A stretch of DNA of 39,409 bases from assembly GCF_028527925.1 (NCBI RefSeq), contig NZ_JAPESW010000035.1, positions 1-39,409 on the forward strand, written 5' to 3'. The notes under the pieces were generated by a model. It saw nothing but the letters and a program-made list of their open reading frames with translations, was not told where the DNA came from and searched no databases. This DNA is from Cellulomonas fimi (GTDB lineage: Bacteria; Actinomycetota; Actinomycetes; Actinomycetales; Cellulomonadaceae). Of this stretch, positions 33,124-39,409 are shown piece after piece; the stretch's first letter is position 1, and every line of letters starts with the position of its first letter. The position numbers and the translations under genes were made by a program.

Positions 33124-33166
33124 CCCGAGTCCGCGGGACGGGGGTTGAACCGACCCAGGAGGTTCA

Positions 33167-36100
33167 ATGACGAACCGCAGCCTGCCCCGCCGCCCGCGCG
33201 GACGGTCCACGTGGCGCACGCTGGCCGCCACGGCCACCGCGCTCGCCGTCACCGGGTTGGCGGCGCTCCCCGCCCAGTCAGCCCCGCACGTCCCCGCCGC
33301 GCCGGCGGCACCTGCCGCGCTGGCGGCACCTGCCGCCGCCGCCGGCTCCGTCCACCTCGTCGACACCGGCGCGACCGCCGAGACGCGCTCCCTGTTCTCC
33401 TACCTCGACGACGTGCGCGGCGACGGCATCCTGTTCGGCCACCAGCACACGACGTCGTTCGGCCTCACGACCGGCCCGACCGACGGCACGACGTCCGACG
33501 TCAAGAACGTCACGGGCGACTTCCCCGCCGTCTTCGGCTGGGACACCCTCATCATCGAGGGCAAGGAGCGGCCCGGCGCCGCGGACAACACGCGCGACCA
33601 GAACATCGCGGTCATGGCCGACTACATCGCGAAGGCCGACGCGCTCGGCGGCATCAACACCGTGAGCGCGCACGTCGAGAACTTCGTGACCGGCGGCTCG
33701 TTCTACGACACGTCGGGCGACACGCTGCGGGCCGTCCTGCCCGGCGGCTCGCACCACGCCGAGCTCGTCGCGTACCTCGACGACATCGCCGAGCTCGCCG
33801 ACGCCTCACGCGACGCCGACGGCGACCTCATCCCGATCATCTTCCGACCGTGGCACGAGAACGCCGGCTCGTGGTTCTGGTGGGGCGCCGCGTTCGGCTC
33901 GCCCGGCGAGTACCAGGAGCTCTACCGGTTCACCGTCGAGTACCTGCGCGACGTCAAGGGCGTCTCCAACTTCCTCTACGCGTGGGGCCCCGGCGGCGGG
34001 TTCGGCGGCAACCGCGACGTCTACCTGCGGACCTACCCCGGCGACGCGTTCGTCGACGTGCTCGGCCTCGACACGTACGACAACACGGCCTCCGACGCGT
34101 TCCTCACGGGCCTCGTCGCGGACCTGCGGATGATCGCCGAGATCGCCGACGAGAAGGGCAAGATCTCCGCCTTCACCGAGTTCGGTGTCACCGGCGGCGT
34201 CGGCACGAGCGGCTCGTCGCCCGCGCAGTGGTTCACCAAGGTCCTCGCGGCGATCAAGGCCGACCCCGTCGCGAGCCGCAACGCGTACATGGAGACGTGG
34301 GCCAACTTCGACGCGGGCCAGCACTTCGTGCCCGTGCCCGGCGACGCGCTGCTCGAGGACTTCCAGGCGTACGCGGCCGACCCGTACACGCTCTTCGCGT
34401 CCGAGGTGACCGGGGCCTTCGACCGCACGGTCGACGCCGCGCCCGCGCAGCCCGTCGCGCACATCGCGTCGCCCGCCGACGGCGCACGCGTCGCGACGTC
34501 GCCGTCGACCGTGCGCGTGCGCGTCACGAACGCCGAGGCCACAGCGGTGAGCGTCGCGATCGCCAAGGGCGGCACGGTCGTCGACACGCTCGACCTCGCG
34601 GACGACGGGTCGCTCTGGTGGAGCGCGCCGTGGTCGCCGACCGCCGCGCAGCTCGACAACAGCACGTACACGGTGTCGGCCATGGCGACGCTCGCAGGCG
34701 GCGGCACGCTCGACGTCACGAACCAGGTCGTGCTCGGTCCGAAGCCGACGTTCGCGCCGGGCGTGGTCGACGACTTCGAGGGCTACGGCGACGACACCGC
34801 GCTGCGCGCCGAGTACGTCACCTACGGCGCCAACACGATCTCGCTCGAGACCGGGTCGGTCGGCAGCGGCGCCAAGGCGCTGCGGCTCGACTACGACTTC
34901 GCGACGCAGACCTACACGGGCCTGGGCAAGCAGCTCAGCGGCGACTGGTCGGACTTCAACGAGCTCGCGCTCTGGGTCGACCCGGACGGGTCGAACAACA
35001 AGATGGTCCTGCAGCTCAACGCCGGCGGTGTCGCGTACGAGGCGTACCCGTCGCTCGCCGGGGACGCGCCGCAGCTCGTCACGATCCCGTTCGTCGACTG
35101 GCGTCCGGCGCCGTGGGACACCGCGCACGCCGACCGGCGGATCTCCGACGCCGACCTCCAGGCCCTGACGTCGTTCAACGTCTACGTCAACAGCGTCGAC
35201 GGCGGCGCCGCGTCCGGGTCGATCGTGGTCGACGACATCGCCGCCCTGCCCGGCGTCGAGCCGCCGCCGCTGTTCTCCGACGTCCCCAAGGGCCACCCGT
35301 ACGAGACCGAGATCCTCTGGCTGCACGCCCAGAGCCTCGACGACGGCTACCCGGACGGCACGTTCAAGCCGACGCACGTGGTCAAGCGCGCCGACGCGGC
35401 CCGGCTGCTCTACGCGTACGCGAAGGCGTCGTTCACACCGCCAGCCAAGCCGTCGTTCTTCGACGTCAGGAAGAGCAACGCCGCCTACACCGCGGTCGAG
35501 TGGCTCGTCGCCGAGGGCCTCGTCGACGACGGGCTCCTGTTCCTGCCGAACGCGCCGCTCGACCGGTCGTCGACCGCGGAGCTCCTGTGGCGGCTCGCCG
35601 GGTCCCCCGAGCCCGAGGGCACCGAGGCGTTCCGCGATGTCCCGACGTGGCACCCGTACCGGACCGCGATCACGTGGGCGACCGAGGTCGGCGTGATCGT
35701 GCCGGTGTCCTCGTCGCGGTTCGGGGTGCTCGAGCCGGTGCAGCGGCAGGAGGTCGCCCGGTCCCTGTACCGGTTCGACGCGCTCCCGTCGCCGCTGCTG
35801 CCCGTCGTGCTGTCGGACTTCGCCGACGGCGCGCAGGGCTGGGGGCCCCTGGACAACGGCCCGGGCTCGGCGACGGCGTCCGGCGGGGCGTTGACGATCG
35901 AGGCGGCCGCACCCGACGGCGGGTGGTTCTCGTTCACGCCGTCCGTGACCGACTGGACCGGCCGCACGTCGCTCGCGCTCGACGTCGTCTCGACGACCGG
36001 GTTCGACACCAAGGCGGCGATCCAGCTCGGCTCGTCGTGGCAGTGGTGCGAGACGGCGCAGGTCGGCTGGGTTTCGGGGCCCCGCACCGGCGACGACCCG

Positions 36101-36220
36101 CTCGTCGTCGACCTGACGACCCTGACCGCGGAGTGCCGTGCGCTGCTGTCGGACGTCAAGCGCGTGAACCTCTACTTCAACGCGGGCACGCACGTGATCG
36201 ACGATGTCGAGCTCCGCTGA
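33167..36220 (+). CDS. secreted GH26 beta-mannanase with CBM and SLH modules (Man26A-like)
   Basis: 1017-aa extracellular endo-beta-1,4-mannanase. Signal peptide 1-38, ending AQSA, then an Ala/Pro linker. GH26 domain about 60-420 with acid/base Glu231 in FRPWHENAGSWFWWG and nucleophile Glu338 in FTEFGVTG, 107 residues apart. An Ig-like module 428-520, a jelly-roll mannan-binding module 526-690 (CBM23-like by position), three SLH modules about 700-874 (FSDVPKGHPYETEILWL and following) and a C-terminal beta module 880-1017 (FADGAQGWGPL). This order is the one described for Cellulomonas fimi Man26A. The SLH modules would hold the enzyme on the cell wall. The ATG follows an AGGAGG site by 6 nt. 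It is followed by a strong bidirectional terminator. Confidence 0.95.
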   Translation: MTNRSLPRRPRGRSTWRTLAATATALAVTGLAALPAQSAPHVPAAPAAPAALAAPAAAAGSVHLVDTGATAETRSLFSYLDDVRGDGILFGHQHTTSFGLTTGPTDGTTSDVKNVTGDFPAVFGWDTLIIEGKERPGAADNTRDQNIAVMADYIAKADALGGINTVSAHVENFVTGGSFYDTSGDTLRAVLPGGSHHAELVAYLDDIAELADASRDADGDLIPIIFRPWHENAGSWFWWGAAFGSPGEYQELYRFTVEYLRDVKGVSNFLYAWGPGGGFGGNRDVYLRTYPGDAFVDVLGLDTYDNTASDAFLTGLVADLRMIAEIADEKGKISAFTEFGVTGGVGTSGSSPAQWFTKVLAAIKADPVASRNAYMETWANFDAGQHFVPVPGDALLEDFQAYAADPYTLFASEVTGAFDRTVDAAPAQPVAHIASPADGARVATSPSTVRVRVTNAEATAVSVAIAKGGTVVDTLDLADDGSLWWSAPWSPTAAQLDNSTYTVSAMATLAGGGTLDVTNQVVLGPKPTFAPGVVDDFEGYGDDTALRAEYVTYGANTISLETGSVGSGAKALRLDYDFATQTYTGLGKQLSGDWSDFNELALWVDPDGSNNKMVLQLNAGGVAYEAYPSLAGDAPQLVTIPFVDWRPAPWDTAHADRRISDADLQALTSFNVYVNSVDGGAASGSIVVDDIAALPGVEPPPLFSDVPKGHPYETEILWLHAQSLDDGYPDGTFKPTHVVKRADAARLLYAYAKASFTPPAKPSFFDVRKSNAAYTAVEWLVAEGLVDDGLLFLPNAPLDRSSTAELLWRLAGSPEPEGTEAFRDVPTWHPYRTAITWATEVGVIVPVSSSRFGVLEPVQRQEVARSLYRFDALPSPLLPVVLSDFADGAQGWGPLDNGPGSATASGGALTIEAAAPDGGWFSFTPSVTDWTGRTSLALDVVSTTGFDTKAAIQLGSSWQWCETAQVGWVSGPRTGDDPLVVDLTTLTAECRALLSDVKRVNLYFNAGTHVIDDVELR

Positions 36221-36237
36221 CGCGAAGGCCTGACACG

Positions 36238-36280
36238 CGGCCGAGGGCCGGTCACCCGCCGGGAAGCCGGCCCTCGGCCG
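36238..36280. terminator. bidirectional terminator between convergent genes
   Basis: Perfect 14-bp arms 36238-36251 and 36267-36280 with a 15-nt loop, lying exactly between the mannanase stop and the stop of the small membrane protein gene. Confidence 0.8.
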
Positions 36281-36538
36281 TCAGCGGTCGCGCACGCCCG
36301 CGTAGCCCCAGGCGGCGAGCCCCACGACCGCCGTGCCCGCGACCCACGCGGCGAGACCCCACGCCAGGGGGTCGACGAGGGCCAGGACCCCCCCGGCGGC
36401 GAAGAGGAGGAACCAGCCGACCCTCCGCGGGTCGGTGCCGCCTCGCGGCCGCGCTCCTCGCCGGCGGCGCCGGCGCTGCGGGTCGACGTGGCGTCCGACC
36501 GCGCCCGCGGCCGGGTCCGACGTCGTCGCCCTGGGCAC
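36281..36538 (-). CDS. small two-helix membrane protein
   Basis: 85 aa, unknown function. An Arg-rich cytoplasmic N-terminal half (QRRRRRRGARPRGG) precedes two adjacent hydrophobic segments, VGWFLLFAAGGVLALVDPLAWG and AAWVAGTAVVGLAAWGYAG, with a short basic end. The GTG at 36538 follows GAGGAGG. It lies 40 bp downstream of the methyltransferase gene on the same strand and probably shares its transcript. Confidence 0.7.
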   Translation of the reverse strand: MPRATTSDPAAGAVGRHVDPQRRRRRRGARPRGGTDPRRVGWFLLFAAGGVLALVDPLAWGLAAWVAGTAVVGLAAWGYAGVRDR

Positions 36539-36578
36539 CCTGCCTCCTCACCTCGTCGTCGCAGCCCGCCCGTCGGGA

Positions 36579-38123
36579 TCACTGTGGCAGCAGGAGGCCG
36601 TCCGTCACCAGTCCGCGGACCGACGGGAGGACGTCCGCGGCGACCGCGTCGGCGCCCACCTCGAGCAGCGCGCCCAGCGCGCCGACGATCTGACCGACGG
36701 TGAGCTCGCCGTCGCACACGCCGACGAACCCCGCGAGCGCGGTGCCCGCCTGCACCGTGCGGCCGAACCCGCCGCCCTGCCGCAGCAGCACGACCTGCGG
36801 GTCCACGGCGCCCGGCGTGAGGTAGCGCTCCTCGGTCACATCGGGCGCGACGACGAGCCGCGCATCGGCCAGGTCGGCGTCGGTGCGGGCCTCGAGCCAG
36901 TCGTGCGCGTCGAGCGCGGCGCCGATGACCGGCCCGAGCGGCTGCGCGACGGTCCCCGTGACCTCCTCCAGGCGCCGCAGGCTCCGGCGGGCACCGTCGA
37001 GCGGGCGTCGGAGCGTCACGATCCCGAACCCGATCGCCTCGACGTCGCGGCTCGCGAAGTCGTCGAGCCACGCGCCGTACCGGGCCGCCCACGCGTCGCG
37101 GTCCCGGTCGGGCGTCGTTCCGCCGTCGCGGATCCACGTCTCGGCGTACTGCGCGGGGTCCTGGAGCTCGCGCTGCACGACCCACGCGTCGAGCCCCGAC
37201 GCGTCGACCCACGCGCCGATCCGCTCGTCCCACGACTCGCCGCGCCGCACCTCCCAGTTGCCGAGCAGCTGCGCGACGCCACCCGGCTCGAGCACGTCGC
37301 CCACGCCCTCGACGAGCTCACGCACGATCGCGTCGCCCGCCCGGCCGCCGTCGCGGTACTCGTACGCCGGCACGTCCGCGGACCGCGGTGTGATGACGAA
37401 CGGCGGGTTGCTGACGACGAGGTCGAACCGCTCGCCGGCGACCGGCTCGAGCATCGATCCCTCACGCAGCCCGACCCGGTCACCGACCCCCGCCAGGGCC
37501 GCGTTGAACCGCGCGAACGCGAGCGCGCGCCGCGAGATGTCCGTCGCGACGACAGCGTCGGCGTGCCGTGTCGCGTGCAGCGCCTGCACCCCGCACCCGG
37601 TGCCCAGGTCGAGCACCCGCCGACGCGGCGACCGCACCGTCACCTGCGCCAGCGTCGTCGACGCCCCGCCGACGCCGAGCACGTGGTCGGTCCGCAGCGC
37701 CGTACCCGTCGCCAACTCGCCGAGGTCGGACGCGACCCACCAGTCCACGTCGCCCGACCCGTCGGACGCCGCGTACGGGCGCAGGTCGACGAGCGCGCGC
37801 ACGTCGTCGTCGGGCGCCGCGCCGCTCGCGTCGACCAGCCCGAGCGCGTAGGCCCCGCGCGAGCCCAGGGTCGCGAGCGCCCGGTCGAAGGCGTCGCGGC
37901 GCACCCGGCAGCCGAGCAGGAACGCGCGGACCAGCGTCGCGACGGGCTCGTCGGACGCGGCCGTCGCGCGCAGCGCGGGCACGGGCTCCTCGCGGTGCAG
38001 GGCCGCGGCGGCCACCGGGCCGAGCAGGTCCTCGACCGCGGCGACCGTGAACGACGCGCGCCGCAGGTCGTCGCGCAGGTGGTCGAGCAGGGCGGGGTCC
38101 GGCTGCGGGACGTCGACGCTCAT
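36579..38123 (-). CDS. class I SAM-dependent methyltransferase, PrmC/RsmC-like
   Basis: 514 aa. A helical N-terminal domain (residues 1-150) precedes the methyltransferase core: motif I VLDLGTGCGVQALHA at 170, acidic loop VATDIS, and motif IV NPPF at 239, the signature of N-methyltransferases acting on Gln amide or nucleobases. An extra C-terminal domain (about 380-514) is beta/alpha and shows LTPGAVDPQVVLLRQGGGF. Long actinobacterial homologues with this layout are common and their substrate is not established; rRNA or protein Gln are the candidates. Divergent from the GrpE-like gene. Confidence 0.88.
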   Translation of the reverse strand: MSVDVPQPDPALLDHLRDDLRRASFTVAAVEDLLGPVAAAALHREEPVPALRATAASDEPVATLVRAFLLGCRVRRDAFDRALATLGSRGAYALGLVDASGAAPDDDVRALVDLRPYAASDGSGDVDWWVASDLGELATGTALRTDHVLGVGGASTTLAQVTVRSPRRRVLDLGTGCGVQALHATRHADAVVATDISRRALAFARFNAALAGVGDRVGLREGSMLEPVAGERFDLVVSNPPFVITPRSADVPAYEYRDGGRAGDAIVRELVEGVGDVLEPGGVAQLLGNWEVRRGESWDERIGAWVDASGLDAWVVQRELQDPAQYAETWIRDGGTTPDRDRDAWAARYGAWLDDFASRDVEAIGFGIVTLRRPLDGARRSLRRLEEVTGTVAQPLGPVIGAALDAHDWLEARTDADLADARLVVAPDVTEERYLTPGAVDPQVVLLRQGGGFGRTVQAGTALAGFVGVCDGELTVGQIVGALGALLEVGADAVAADVLPSVRGLVTDGLLLPQ

Positions 38124-38375
38124 GCCCCGATTCTCCCCGCACCGCGCCGCCGGTCGGCGCGCGACGTCCTCCTCGGCGGCATGAGGTGCGGCAGGTGGGC
38201 GGCCAGGCGCGGGGGGCGCGTGTCACCCGAACGAGCGGTCCTCCTGCGCCGTCCGAGGCGCGCCGCGACCGATCCGTCCCGGTGTGCCGGATTCTGCGCC
38301 ACGATGACGCCCTGGGGCCGCCCCGTCCCAGGTCCCCCGCCCGGGACCGTCGCACGCAGAAGGTACGTCGGCAGC

Positions 38376-39062
38376 ATGGCACTCGAACTCGCGCTGGGCG
38401 CACGGCCGCGCACAGCAGACCCGTCCGCCCTCGCGGTGCCGTCGTGGTCCGAGGTGACCGCGTGGGCCGACGCCGCTCCCCTGTGGCTGCCCTGGGCCGT
38501 CGCCGGCCTCTTCGCGGTGGGCATGCTCGTCGCGCTCGTCGGCCGTCGCCGCGCGCGGCGCCACGACCGGTACACGACCGCGCGGTTCAAGCAGGCGTGG
38601 TCGACGCTCAAGGACACCGAGAAGAAGCTCGAGGACGAGCGCGCGTGGGCGCAGGAGCAGGCGCGCGCGGTCGAACCGGCGCTGCAGGTCGGCCAGGCGC
38701 TCGCCGTCGAGCGGGCGCTCGCGGCCGAGCGTGCGCACGCCGCCGAGCGCGCCTTCGCCGCCGGGCAGTGGCCGCAGCTCGACGACGCGGCCGTCGAGGA
38801 GCTCCTCGCGCTCGCCGACCTCGTCACGACCGACGAGGCGGCGCTCCAGCTGCGACGCGTGCTGTCGGCGGTCGGGATCCGCGAGCTCCCGGTGCAGTCC
38901 GGCGACCCGTTCGACCCCGACCTGCACGTCGTGTGCCACGCGCGCCCCGCACCCGCGCCCGAGTACCTCGGCACGGTTGCGACGGTGCACGCGTCGGGCT
39001 GGGCGACGACGACGGACGTGCTGCGCCCGGCGGACGTCGAGCTCTACGTCGACCCGCGCTGA
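38376..39062 (+). CDS. membrane-anchored GrpE-like protein
   Basis: 228 aa. One membrane helix at about 36-58 (LWLPWAVAGLFAVGMLVALV), a basic stop-transfer patch RRRARRHDR, a charged Ala/Glu coiled coil (residues 70-130), then a C-terminal segment with FDPDLHVV and, 40 residues later, VLRPADVELYV. This matches the beta-wing end of GrpE (FDPxxHxAV and VLRPAxVxV). True GrpE is cytosolic and has no membrane helix, so this is probably a specialised relative, perhaps recruiting DnaK to the membrane (inferred). The ATG at 38376 is the first in the coding stretch; GAAGG lies 12 nt upstream, rather far. Confidence 0.7.
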   Translation: MALELALGARPRTADPSALAVPSWSEVTAWADAAPLWLPWAVAGLFAVGMLVALVGRRRARRHDRYTTARFKQAWSTLKDTEKKLEDERAWAQEQARAVEPALQVGQALAVERALAAERAHAAERAFAAGQWPQLDDAAVEELLALADLVTTDEAALQLRRVLSAVGIRELPVQSGDPFDPDLHVVCHARPAPAPEYLGTVATVHASGWATTTDVLRPADVELYVDPR

Positions 39063-39409
39063 CCGCTGGGCTCGAGATCGACGACGAGCGGCCGGTGGTC
39101 GCTCGCGCGCTGCACGAGCGCGTCGTCCCGCACGTGCGCGGCCGCCACCCGCAGGCCCGCGTCGTGGAGCACGACGTCGATCCGGTGCCGCGCGTCGACG
39201 GCCGGGTACGTCGGCGGGCCGTCGGGCGCCGCATCGAGCAGACCCGCGAGCCCCGCCTGCGCCCCCGCGGTACCGCCGACACCGCCGACGGCTCGCCCGC
39301 GTCGTGGCTCGTCGCGAGGTCGCGCGGGCCCGCGCGGGGCCCGCGCGGGACATCCGAGGCCGTCAGCGTGGCGGCGCGGTGACGGACGACGCAGGAGGTG
39401 GCGCGTGGC
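39044..39409 (-). CDS. endonuclease/exonuclease/phosphatase-family protein, C-terminal part
   Basis: Only the end is in the window. The segment TYPAVDARHRIDVVLHDAG and, near the end, SDHRPLVVDLE are the C-terminal marks of this Mg2+-dependent phosphodiesterase fold: Asp of the RIDVVL strand and the catalytic SDH histidine. The stop at 39044 lies inside the GrpE-like gene, a 19-bp convergent overlap. Upstream of about 39290 the best protein-like reading moves to another frame (LATSHDAGEPSAV), hinting at a one-base error or frameshift near the window edge. Family likely, function open. Confidence 0.6.
   Translation of the reverse strand, partial: ATRHLLRRPSPRRHADGLGCPARAPRGPARPRDEPRRGRAVGGVGGTAGAQAGLAGLLDAAPDGPPTYPAVDARHRIDVVLHDAGLRVAAAHVRDDALVQRASDHRPLVVDLEPSGQRGST

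Noticed and set aside
1..39409. tRNA, rRNA, riboswitch or insertion sequence
   Set aside because: No cloverleaf, conserved rRNA or riboswitch core, transposase motif or terminal repeats with target duplications were seen on reading; short or divergent cases could be missed without a covariance search.

Overview
The window comes from a very GC-rich actinobacterium, most likely Cellulomonas or a close relative. The reasons are the codon bias towards G/C in third positions, many GTG starts, putative leaderless promoters, a mycothiol-dependent-type isomerase fold, and above all a secreted GH26 mannanase. That mannanase has the architecture known from C. fimi Man26A: GH26, Ig-like module, mannan-binding CBM, three SLH modules and a C-terminal module. 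No RNA genes, insertion sequences, phage genes or CRISPR arrays were seen.

Layout. 1-6400, minus strand: a sugar-uptake cluster read as LacI regulator, lipoprotein solute-binding protein, two ABC permeases and a GH42 beta-galactosidase cut by the window edge; twin 14-bp palindromes sit upstream of the regulator. 6531-8104: a two-gene ABC-2 exporter. 8147-11559: housekeeping and small genes (DinB/maleylpyruvate-isomerase-like enzyme, DoxX-like membrane protein, PrmC-like methyltransferase, TetR regulator, GNAT acetyltransferase). 11773-14719: a two-gene surface-protein operon, a Pro/Val repeat protein followed by an eight-repeat chaplin-like protein with a LAATG sorting signal. 15020-20603: a 65-aa protein, the arabinose operon araB-araD-araA and a LacI-type regulator with an operator in front of araB. 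20916-21749: proC. 21977-28126: an overlapping MacAB-type export operon with two adaptor proteins and a DUF5666-like lipoprotein. 28404-33046: a 1381-aa toxin-like protein and its probable immunity protein, overlapping by ATGA. 33167-36220: the mannanase. 36281-39409: a small membrane protein, a large methyltransferase, a membrane-anchored GrpE-like protein and the end of a probable endonuclease/exonuclease/phosphatase gene.

The sugar genes form a plant-polysaccharide programme. Man26A acts at the cell surface on mannan, the ABC system with GH42 takes up and splits beta-galactosides, and AraBDA converts L-arabinose to D-xylulose 5-phosphate; each set has its own candidate operator.

Two things stand out. 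(1) In the MacAB operon a 433-bp piece lies inverted between perfect 56-bp inverted repeats. Turning it round restores, exactly in frame, a 320-aa two-domain lipoprotein, but the permease still lacks its last membrane helix. This is either a template-switch rearrangement or an assembly/amplification chimera. A second fold-back of 68 bp at the left edge of the window makes an artefact a serious possibility. (2) The 1381-aa protein carries an N-terminal LQRxAGNxAV motif of the kind found on proteins linked to extracellular contractile injection systems, a coiled-coil and membrane-like middle, regular helical repeats and a C-terminal RNase-like candidate toxin domain. No injection apparatus lies in the window.
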